In this document: piece by piece, positions 1 to 5,244 of the stretch
Layout: every line of letters starts with the position of its first letter
Numbering within the stretch: position 1 is the stretch's first letter
Origin: Lachnospiraceae bacterium
GTDB lineage: Bacteria; Bacillota; Clostridia; Lachnospirales; Lachnospiraceae
Assembly: GCA_017443685.1 (NCBI GenBank)
Contig: JAFSYD010000028.1
Span: forward strand, 1 to 5,518
Reading direction: 5' to 3'
DNA length: 5,518 nt
The notes under the pieces: model-generated
Databases searched by the model: none
Told to the model about the DNA's origin: nothing
The model's input: only the letters and a program-made list of their open reading frames with translations
Position numbers and translations under genes: made by a program

Positions 1-764
1 ACCTGCGCCGCCTGCGCACGCGCTTCCATGGAGGACTGCTGCCAACCGGTCTCATTTGACACGCTTGAAAAAACGGCGGGATTTTCCACGATCTTCTGCA
101 TCAGAAGAACCGGTACGTCCTCCGGGGTAATGTCATTTACAAAAAACCGGATACTGTCCGATCCCTTCAGGTAATTATACAGATAGGTCTGCACGCTCTG
201 TCCGGCGTGTACCGTCGTCTCGTTCGTTCCGCCGGTAGTCGGATTCGTACCCTTGATATGTACCTCGCCGGAGGTCAGCGTCAGCTTCGATACGCCGTTT
301 AAGGGATTGAAGATCACATAACCGGAGGTGCCGCGGACACCGATCAGCATGGTCTGCGTCGTGATGTCGAACAGCTCTTCCTCGCCTAATTTTTCCGTTG
401 TGTAAAAATATAACGCGCCGGTCTCGAGGTCGATGTTGATCTTTTTATCTTCCTGTGTGAACACCGCGCGGCTGTCCGTATCGACGCCCGCCGCCTTCGT
501 CGCGTCAAGCATCAGATCCGCCGATCCGTCGGCCCCCGTCTCCATTATGTTGCCGTTATGCAGCAGCATCTTTTCGCGAAGCGTTACGCTGCCTTTCTCA
601 TCACTCAAACGGACACCGCCGACATACCGCAGCACCTGGATGGTCGTTGCCGAAAGCCCGTCTTCCTTTTTGGAAAACAACAGCACTCCAACCACGATCG
701 CCACAAGGATGACGACCGCGGAAACGATTGCGACAGTCTTTTTGCTTACCTTCTTTTCATCCAT
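1..764 (-). CDS. FecR-domain protein with N-terminal membrane anchor (3' end cut by window)
   Basis: Reading the minus strand from the ATG at 764-762 gives 254 uninterrupted codons running off the window edge, so the C-terminus is missing. An in-frame TGA lies four codons upstream and AGGGG sits 5 bases before the ATG, which fixes the start. Residues 1-9 are charged (MDEKKVSKK) and residues 11-30 form one hydrophobic helix, so the protein is probably a signal-anchored protein with its bulk outside the membrane. Residues ~45-170 match the FecR pattern: a glycine/aspartate turn around NGNIMETGADGSADLMLD (70-87), GALYFYT (116-122), then FDITTQTMLIGVRGTSG (132-148), the hallmark 'I-T-x-GVRGT' segment, and later GEVHI (166-170) and HAGQSVQ (186-192). 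In Gram-negatives FecR proteins relay signals to ECF sigma factors; in Firmicutes, FecR-domain proteins often have unknown surface roles. No sigma-factor gene is visible here. The function is not assignable beyond the domain. Confidence 0.85.
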   Translation of the reverse strand, partial: MDEKKVSKKTVAIVSAVVILVAIVVGVLLFSKKEDGLSATTIQVLRYVGGVRLSDEKGSVTLREKMLLHNGNIMETGADGSADLMLDATKAAGVDTDSRAVFTQEDKKINIDLETGALYFYTTEKLGEEELFDITTQTMLIGVRGTSGYVIFNPLNGVSKLTLTSGEVHIKGTNPTTGGTNETTVHAGQSVQTYLYNYLKGSDSIRFFVNDITPEDVPVLLMQKIVENPAVFSSVSNETGWQQSSMEARAQAAQ

Positions 765-841
765 TTCAACCCCTGATCAAACGGCATAAGGACCGTTGAA
801 AAATTACCCCCTATGCCCTGCCTTTATGGTACGCAGCCTGC

Positions 842-2257
842 TTACGCGCCAAGCAAAAACGCCACGTATCCGCGGTACGCCTCATACAGATCCACCTTGC
901 TGATGATCTCCCACGGTGCGTGCATATTCAAAACGCCGACGCCGCTGTCGATCACGAGCATCGCGTAATTGCCCAGAATATACGCGATCGTACCGCCGCC
1001 GCCCTGATCAACCTTGCCAAGCTCCGCCGTCTGGTATGACACGTCCGCCGCGTCTAAAATTCCTCTGAGCTCACCCATATATTCCGCACTCGCATCGTTC
1101 GAACCGGATTTGCCGCGGGCGCCCGTGTATTTGTTGAAAACGAGCCCCTTCCCGAAATATGCCACGTTCTTTTTATCGAAAACGGATGCGTAATTCGGAT
1201 CAAACGCCGCCGATACATCCGAAGACAACGCCCTGGAATTCTCCAGCGCACGACGGACGCTAAGCTCCGAGGCGCCGCCCAGAAGCGCATTCAGCTCCGC
1301 AACCGTATTTTCAAAGAACCGCGACTGCATTCCGGTGGCGCCGACACTGCCGATCTCTTCCTTGTCCACTAAAAGGCAGGCGTACGTTTTCGCTCCGGGC
1401 TTCGCGTCCCGGATCGCCATAAACGACGGATACGCGCACACACGATCGTCGTGACCGTAGCCCATCACCATACTTCTGTCCAGCCCGTAATCCCTTGCCT
1501 CACCTGCCGGAACCACCTCGATCTCCGCCGATACGAAGTCCTCCTCGGTGATATCATAAGTCTCTTTTAAAATACGTAACACATTCTGCTTGACGACATC
1601 CTTTTTCTTCGGCTTGCCCTCTTCATCCTTTTCCAGCTCATCGATAAGCGCCGGAATGCTGCCGACAAGCACATCCAGATCCTCGCCCTCTACGACCTTC
1701 GCTCCCTTTTTGTCCATCTGATCGGATGCCAGATGGATCAGAAGATCACTCACGCCGACCACCGGATCACCCGGCTTGTCACCGATGTTGACAGCGATCT
1801 TCGTGCCGTCTGCCTTTACCACGACGCCGTGCAGGGCAAGCGGCAGCGTCACCCACTGGTATTTCTTGATGCCGCCGTAATAATGCGTGTCGAGAAGCAC
1901 CAGCTCGCTGTCCTCGTAGACGGGATTCTGCTTTAAGTCCATCCGCGGCGAATCAATATGCGCTCCCAGGATGCTCATGCCTTTTTCAAGCGGCTCCGTG
2001 CCGATCACAAAAGCAGCGAACGCTTTGCCGCGGTTGGAACGGAATACCTTATCGCCCGCCGAAAGGTTCTCCCCCTTTTCAATGAGCTCGTCGAGATCTG
2101 AAAATCCCGCCTTTTTTGCTTCTTCTATGAAAAAAGCGGTGCATTCGCGCTCCGTTTTACAATTCGATAAAAACTGCCGATAGCCCTCGGCAAAATCCAT
2201 TACCTGCCCGCGCTTTTCTCCTGCAGGATATTTTTCCCATGCGTTCTTACGTTCCAT
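842..2257 (-). CDS. M18-family zinc aminopeptidase
   Basis: The 471-residue product is a cytoplasmic dinuclear-zinc exopeptidase of peptidase family M18 (aspartyl aminopeptidase / yeast aminopeptidase I group). It removes N-terminal residues from peptides; substrate preference cannot be read from sequence. The expected metal and catalytic positions are all present in order: His100 in GAHIDSPR, Asp270 in GYGHDDRV, Glu300-Glu301 in DKEEIGS (catalytic base and metal ligand), Asp347 in SSDVSAAFDP and His446 in MHAPWE. HYYGGIKKYQW (125-135) is also typical of the bacterial branch. Length is normal for the family and the gene looks intact. The ATG at 2257 is preceded by AGGAGG (2267-2272) at 9 bases. 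The gene starts 78 bases after hprK on the same strand with no clear terminator or strong promoter between, so co-transcription with hprK is likely. The assignment to family is firm; ligand roles are by analogy with characterised M18 enzymes. Confidence 0.95.
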   Translation of the reverse strand: MERKNAWEKYPAGEKRGQVMDFAEGYRQFLSNCKTERECTAFFIEEAKKAGFSDLDELIEKGENLSAGDKVFRSNRGKAFAAFVIGTEPLEKGMSILGAHIDSPRMDLKQNPVYEDSELVLLDTHYYGGIKKYQWVTLPLALHGVVVKADGTKIAVNIGDKPGDPVVGVSDLLIHLASDQMDKKGAKVVEGEDLDVLVGSIPALIDELEKDEEGKPKKKDVVKQNVLRILKETYDITEEDFVSAEIEVVPAGEARDYGLDRSMVMGYGHDDRVCAYPSFMAIRDAKPGAKTYACLLVDKEEIGSVGATGMQSRFFENTVAELNALLGGASELSVRRALENSRALSSDVSAAFDPNYASVFDKKNVAYFGKGLVFNKYTGARGKSGSNDASAEYMGELRGILDAADVSYQTAELGKVDQGGGGTIAYILGNYAMLVIDSGVGVLNMHAPWEIISKVDLYEAYRGYVAFLLGA

Positions 2258-2335
2258 TTCCTTATGCCTCCTGTATGAATGTATGTTGCTGTTTTACTGT
2301 CAGATGCCTTTGTCCGGCCGCTTTTGCGCGGCTCT

Positions 2336-3274
2336 TTATGAATTCTTCGCGAGATTCTCCTGTACGCGCCGGTAAAGCTCCGCCGCCGCGTTGTATCCCA
2401 TTTTTTTCTGCCGGTGATTGACCGCCGCTGTCTCGCAGATGACCGCTAAGTTCCGTCCCGGGCGGATAGGCAGGGAGTGACATACGATCTGATTGCCGAG
2501 AATCTCGATGTACTCGTCCTCCATACCGAAGCGCTCGTATTCCGTTTCCTTTTTCCAGTCCTCAAGCTTGATGACAAAGTCCAGCTTCTGGGAATTTTTT
2601 ACACACTCTACGCCGAAGAGGGACTTCACGTCAATGACGCCGATACCGCGAAGCTCGATCAGATGCCGCAGCACTTCGGGCGATGAACCGATGATCGTAT
2701 TGTCGTCGATGCGCCGAAGCTCAACATTGTCATCCGCCACCAGCCGGTGTCCGCGCCGGATCAGCTCCAGCGCCGCCTCACTTTTGCCGATGCCGAAATC
2801 CCCCATGATCATCAGGCCTTCGCCGTATACATCGACCATTACGCCGTGCATGCTCTGCATCGGTGCAAGCTCATAGCGCAACACATAGATCAGCTCCGCC
2901 ATAAATTCCGAGGTCGGCCGCTCCGTTGAAAGGATCGGCACGCCCTTCGAACGGGCCACGGTCAAAAACTCTTCCTGCGGCTTAAGACTGCGGCAGATGA
3001 TGATGCACGGCATCTTATAAGATAACAGCTTTGTCAGCATCGCATAGCGTGCTTCGTCGGATTCGATATGCTGTAAATAGGTCCACTCCACCATCCCGAC
3101 CAGCTGGATGCGGTCCGAGTCAAAATGCTCGAAATACCCGGTCAGCTGCAGTGCCGGCCGGTTGATGTCCCGCACATTCACATACCGCGATTCCAGTGAG
3201 ATTTCGGGAGTAAGATTTGTAAGTTTCAACTTTTCCGCGATGACCGAAAGCTTCGCGCCCTTATCTTCTGCCAT
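2336..3274 (-). CDS. hprK: HPr kinase/phosphorylase
   Basis: The 312-residue product phosphorylates and dephosphorylates Ser46 of HPr (and Crh where present), coupling glycolytic state to CcpA-mediated carbon catabolite control in Gram-positive bacteria; it acts in the cytoplasm as a hexamer. Residues ~1-130 are the variable N-terminal domain. Residues ~135-305 are the kinase core: HGVMVDVYG (143-151), a Walker A loop GDFGIGKS (158-165), LVADD (178-182) with the conserved aspartates, and the family signature IELRGIGVIDV (206-216), followed by PIRPGRNLAV (269-278). The C-terminal helix begins near NHRQKKMGYNAA (286-297). The length equals that of family members. The ATG at 3274 has AGGAGG at 3281-3286 with a 6-base spacer. 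The leader upstream contains a MITE-like element and a good promoter. The gene is not followed by murB/rapZ-type genes often seen near hprK in clostridia, but by an aminopeptidase. Confidence 0.97.
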   Translation of the reverse strand: MAEDKGAKLSVIAEKLKLTNLTPEISLESRYVNVRDINRPALQLTGYFEHFDSDRIQLVGMVEWTYLQHIESDEARYAMLTKLLSYKMPCIIICRSLKPQEEFLTVARSKGVPILSTERPTSEFMAELIYVLRYELAPMQSMHGVMVDVYGEGLMIMGDFGIGKSEAALELIRRGHRLVADDNVELRRIDDNTIIGSSPEVLRHLIELRGIGVIDVKSLFGVECVKNSQKLDFVIKLEDWKKETEYERFGMEDEYIEILGNQIVCHSLPIRPGRNLAVICETAAVNHRQKKMGYNAAAELYRRVQENLAKNS

Positions 3275-3280
3275 ATGTTC

Positions 3281-3286
3281 CCTCCT
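3281..3286 (-). promoter_or_regulatory. Shine-Dalgarno site of hprK
   Basis: AGGAGG (minus strand) followed by a 6-base spacer to the hprK ATG. It begins 18 bases beyond the end of the inserted element, so insertion left it intact. The first hairpin of the element lies immediately upstream in the mRNA. Confidence 0.85.
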
Positions 3287-3296
3287 AAAGATGTTA

Positions 3297-3304
3297 GTTA
3301 TCTT
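3297..3304 (+). repeat. Left copy of 8-bp direct repeat (putative target-site duplication)
   Basis: GTTATCTT, directly abutting the left terminal inverted repeat. It is identical to 3439-3446, which abuts the right terminal repeat. Identity stops exactly at 8 bases on both sides, as expected for a duplicated target. Confidence 0.8.
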
Positions 3305-3332
3305 GTATCTGTTCAGCAGGCTGAACAGATAC
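3305..3332. repeat. Perfect 13-bp inverted repeat at left end of the element
   Basis: GTATCTGTTCAGC (3305-3317) is followed by two bases and its exact complement at 3320-3332. In RNA it folds to a stem of about 12 pairs with a tetraloop. The left terminal repeat is thus present twice, head to head. No T-run follows on either strand, so it is not a terminator. Confidence 0.85.
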
Positions 3333-3374
3333 GCGAGGCATCAAGGCTTGCGCCATTGAAAATTGATGCCTCGC
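3333..3374. repeat. Perfect 12-bp inverted repeat, second hairpin of the element
   Basis: GCGAGGCATCAA (3333-3344) pairs exactly with TTGATGCCTCGC (3363-3374). The 18-base loop contains a further 3-bp stem, GGC/GCC (3345-3347 with 3352-3354). There is no adjacent T-run. Confidence 0.85.
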
Positions 3375-3397
3375 CCGGTGGATTTACGTTACCGGGC
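3373..3397. repeat. 7-bp inverted repeat, third hairpin of the element
   Basis: GCCCGGT (3373-3379) pairs with ACCGGGC (3391-3397) around an 11-base loop. It overlaps the foot of the second hairpin by two bases, so the two compete for or share these bases. Confidence 0.7.
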
Positions 3398-3403
3398 AGT
3401 CGC

Positions 3404-3430
3404 TCAGCAGTAAATGCTTCGCGCTGCTGA
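3404..3430. repeat. 7-bp inverted repeat at right end of the element
   Basis: TCAGCAG (3404-3410) pairs with CTGCTGA (3424-3430) across 13 bases. The inner arm is a partial extra copy of the terminal repeat. The outer arm can instead pair with the left terminus (3305-3319), giving two mutually exclusive folds. Confidence 0.6.
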
Positions 3431-3438
3431 ACAGTTAC

Positions 3439-3446
3439 GTTATCTT
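3439..3446 (+). repeat. Right copy of 8-bp direct repeat (putative target-site duplication)
   Basis: GTTATCTT, identical to 3297-3304 and directly adjacent to the right terminal inverted repeat. The predicted hprK transcription start falls within it. Confidence 0.8.
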
Positions 3447-3450
3447 TTCT

Positions 3451-3479
3451 ATTATATATGCCAAAAAGGTTGAAATCAA
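3451..3479 (-). promoter_or_regulatory. Predicted sigma-A promoter of hprK
   Basis: On the minus strand, TTGATT (3479-3474, -35, 5 of 6 consensus matching TTGA plus one) and a perfect TATAAT (3456-3451, -10) are separated by exactly 17 bases. Transcription would begin near 3444, giving a leader of about 170 bases to the hprK ATG that contains the entire 134-bp element. Removing the element and one 8-bp direct repeat would leave a leader of about 28 bases, a normal length. This supports an insertion downstream of a pre-existing promoter. There is no other good promoter between here and hprK. Confidence 0.75.
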
Positions 3480-3481
3480 CC
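3468..3481. promoter_or_regulatory. 14-bp palindrome over the hprK -35 box (possible operator)
   Basis: GGTTGAAATCAACC consists of perfect 6-bp arms around two bases and covers the -35 hexamer at 3474-3479. Such placement suits a repressor site, but the sequence matches no operator I recognise and is not a cre site. It could be chance. Confidence 0.35.
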
Positions 3482-3520
3482 GAAAACGTCTATGCGGCTG
3501 TATTTTGGGGGTATTATGAT

Positions 3521-3574
3521 CGCGGGTTGTCTTAGCGCTGCAGACCTGCCGTGGGATCGCGCTAAAAAACCGCG
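3521..3574. repeat. Long imperfect inverted repeat downstream of cobQ
   Basis: TTAGCGC (3532-3538) pairs exactly with GCGCTAA (3559-3565), and outside these CGCGGGTT (3521-3528) pairs with AACCGCG (3568-3574) apart from one bulged G. The A/T-run lies inside the stem rather than after it, so it is not a standard intrinsic terminator. It may still mark the end of the cobalamin operon. Confidence 0.4.
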
Positions 3575-3591
3575 GCGTTCCCTGGTCATAC

Positions 3592-3677
3592 GATCAGCCG
3601 ATACGGCGCTTTTGGGGTCGCGTGATCAGCCGGTACACCGCTTCCGGGTCAGGTGATCAGCCGGTAAACCGCTTCCA
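3592..3677. repeat. Three imperfect ~31-base tandem copies of the cobQ 3' end
   Basis: The motif GATCAGCCGGTA begins at 3624 and 3655, with a diverged copy (GATCAGCCGATA) at 3592; the spacings are 32 and 31 bases. On the minus strand the copy at 3655 encodes the last codons of CobQ (EAVYRLIT), and the other two lie beyond the stop. The middle copy continues the match into the GGAAGCGG that encodes the EAV part, while the third copy is weaker. This looks like an old tandem duplication across the end of the gene. Confidence 0.7.
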
Positions 3678-5241
3678 TATCCAGATGCTCGCGCAACAGA
3701 CCGGCGAGGGCGTCGTATTGTCTTTCCTTAAATTCCGTCACTGAAAGTAATGATCCGTCTTCCGGGATATGCCATTCCTTCGCTTTGGCCTTCTGATCGC
3801 CGGCGAGATACTCCGCAAGCCGCTCCACAATTCCTGCCTCATCGAAAAAGCCGTGCAGATAGGTGCCGAAGACGTTCCCCTTTGCGGCATATATACACGT
3901 TGTTTCTCCGGCGCCACTCCTTTCGCTTCCTGCAGCATAGTGATCCCTGTCCCATACAGCCTCTCCCGTCCGTTCCCATCCAGGTGCCATAGACGAATCC
4001 TCCGCCGGCTGTCCATCCATTTCATCCCCGTACAGGCCCACCCTGCCATAGGTCCGCGCCGCATGGATCTCGTAACCCTGTGCCGTAAGTCCCGAAAAAA
4101 TGCCTTTCTCCATCCGCATTTCGCTGCGCCGCAAAACCTTGTCCTCTGTGAAAACGGTCGTCACCGGCAAAAGGGAAAGCCCCTGCTGCCCTTCCATCTT
4201 TCCTTCCGTATGCTCCGGGTTATAAAGCTCCTTGCCGAGCATCTGAAATCCGCCGCAAATACCGATGACCGGCACCCCTTCTTCTGCCATTGCGGCAACC
4301 GCATCCGCCAGAGCGCTTTCTTTTAACCATACAAGATCGTCCATCGTGCTTTTCGTTCCCGGTAGGATCACCGCGTCCGGCGTACCAAGCTGCCCGGCAT
4401 GCGAAACATAACGCACGCCCAAAAGCGGATGCCTTGCCATCGGCGCAAAATCGGTAAAATTGGAAATGTGCGGCAGACGGATCACCGCAATGTCCACCGG
4501 CTTATGATGCTTCGTTACAAGAAGCGACTCACTCAAAGAATCCTCGTCGTCGAGCGCGATATCCATGTAAGGGATCACACCGTACACCCTTTTATTCGTT
4601 CGCTCCGAAAGCTCCTTTAACCCCGGCATAAGAAGACCTTTGTCCCCGCGGAATCTGTTGATGACAAGCCCTTTGACGCGCTCCCTCTCTTTTTCCGAAA
4701 GCAGCAAAAGCGTCCCCAAAAGCTGTGCAAAAACTCCTCCCCGGTCAATGTCCCCGACGAGAAGCACCGGCGCGTCCACCGCTTCCGCGAGCCCCATATT
4801 CACAATGTCGTTCTCCCGCAGATTGATCTCCGCCGGCGAGCCCGCGCCCTCGATCACGACGATGTCGTATTCGTTTTGCAGGCTGTGATACGCCGAAAGA
4901 ATATCGGGCAGAAACTGTCTCTTTTTGCGATAATACTCCGCCGCATCCATCGACGCGTGGATCTTCCCGTTCAAGATCACCTGGCTGGTATGATCCGCGG
5001 TCGGCTTTAACAGGATCGGGTTCATCCGCGCATCACATGGAATCCCGGCCGCTTCCGCCTGCATTGCCTGCGCGCGTCCGATCTCAAGACCGTCCGGCGT
5101 CACATAGCTGTTGAGCGCCATATTCTGACTTTTAAACGGAGCGATGCGATAACCGTCCTGTCGAAACAGGCGGCACAGCCCCGCAACGAGAAAGCTTTTG
5201 CCGACATCCGACATGGTCCCCATGATCATGATACTGCCCAT
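3649..5241 (-). CDS. cobQ: Cobyric acid synthase (adenosylcobyrinate a,c-diamide amidating)
   Basis: The 530-residue product (also called CbiP) uses glutamine and ATP to amidate four side chains of adenosylcobyrinic acid a,c-diamide, giving adenosylcobyric acid in cytoplasmic B12 synthesis. Residues 1-~240 are a BioD-like ATPase domain: P-loop GTMSDVGKS (8-16), FKSQNMALNS (36-45), LLKPTADHTSQVILNG (77-92), EGAGSPAEINL (131-141) and DIDRGGVFAQL (164-174). Residues ~250-470 are the class I glutamine amidotransferase domain with nucleophile Cys329 in GICGGFQMLG and His463 in GTYLHGFF. Residues ~400-450, between GYEIH and GTYLH, are long and low in similarity, making the protein slightly longer than the usual ~490-510. 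The ATG at 5241 follows an AGGGGGTGG stretch by 9 bases, and MGSIMIMGT aligns with the usual N-terminus. It begins 3 bases after the cbiC stop, so the two are surely one operon. Confidence 0.97.
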   Translation of the reverse strand: MGSIMIMGTMSDVGKSFLVAGLCRLFRQDGYRIAPFKSQNMALNSYVTPDGLEIGRAQAMQAEAAGIPCDARMNPILLKPTADHTSQVILNGKIHASMDAAEYYRKKRQFLPDILSAYHSLQNEYDIVVIEGAGSPAEINLRENDIVNMGLAEAVDAPVLLVGDIDRGGVFAQLLGTLLLLSEKERERVKGLVINRFRGDKGLLMPGLKELSERTNKRVYGVIPYMDIALDDEDSLSESLLVTKHHKPVDIAVIRLPHISNFTDFAPMARHPLLGVRYVSHAGQLGTPDAVILPGTKSTMDDLVWLKESALADAVAAMAEEGVPVIGICGGFQMLGKELYNPEHTEGKMEGQQGLSLLPVTTVFTEDKVLRRSEMRMEKGIFSGLTAQGYEIHAARTYGRVGLYGDEMDGQPAEDSSMAPGWERTGEAVWDRDHYAAGSERSGAGETTCIYAAKGNVFGTYLHGFFDEAGIVERLAEYLAGDQKAKAKEWHIPEDGSLLSVTEFKERQYDALAGLLREHLDMEAVYRLIT

Positions 5242-5244
5242 CGG

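Larger units (their letters stand above)
3305..3438. mobile_element. 134-bp MITE-like non-autonomous element in the hprK leader
   Basis: The ends are GTATCTGTTCAGCAG (3305-3319) and CTGCTGAACAGTTAC (3424-3438), inverted repeats matching at 14 of 15 positions. Both ends abut the same 8-bp direct repeat, the signature of a transposition event. It has no open frame of note, so it would need a transposase supplied in trans. The 8-bp duplication and the GTAA terminus (right end) are traits known for IS66-family elements; ISL3 and IS256 elements also make 8-bp duplications, so the family is inferred. Inside are consecutive stem-loops: 3305-3332, 3333-3374, 3373-3397 and 3404-3430. It lies between the predicted hprK start of transcription and the hprK ribosome binding site. 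An alternative reading is a conserved structured leader RNA, but that does not explain the flanking direct repeat. Confidence 0.75.
3275..3648. other. 374-base intergenic region with promoter, mobile-like element and repeats
   Basis: No credible gene is present: the short open frames here lack ribosome binding sites and family resemblance. From low to high coordinates the region contains the hprK ribosome binding site (3281-3286), a 134-bp element flanked by 8-bp direct repeats (3297-3446), a minus-strand promoter (3451-3479) with an overlapping palindrome, about 40 unremarkable bases, an imperfect inverted repeat (3521-3574), and two degenerate copies of the cobQ tail (about 3592-3648). Confidence 0.85.

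Noticed and set aside
433..789. Plus-strand open frames opposite the FecR, aminopeptidase, hprK and cobQ genes
   Set aside because: They lie antisense to well-supported genes, have no family resemblance and no convincing ribosome binding sites; they are by-products of the opposing frames in fairly GC-rich DNA.
783..817. Inverted hexamer GGCATA/TATGCC, and a 5-bp hairpin AACGG/CCGTT, in the gap before the FecR-domain gene
   Set aside because: The stems are short, one has a 23-base loop, and there is no T-run on the minus strand, so neither a terminator nor an operator can be supported.
829..845. Near-palindrome across the aminopeptidase stop codon (GTACGCAG/CTGCTTAC)
   Set aside because: It has only a single-base centre, one mismatch and no following T-run; it does not look like an intrinsic terminator.
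2273..2310. Possible separate promoter for the aminopeptidase (CTGACA followed 17 bases later by ATTCAT)
   Set aside because: The -10 match is poor and chance occurrence is likely; not listed as a feature.
2316..2333. GCCGC/GCGGC hairpin just after hprK
   Set aside because: The stem is only 5 bp and no T-run follows in the direction of transcription; read-through into the aminopeptidase gene is more likely.
3305..3397. Hairpins in the hprK leader as transcription terminators, an attenuator or a known riboswitch
   Set aside because: No T-runs follow the stems and no known riboswitch core was recognised; the flanking 8-bp direct repeat fits an insertion better.
3305..3438. CRISPR-like array of short repeats
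   Set aside because: The repeats are inverted, not regularly spaced direct repeats with unique spacers.
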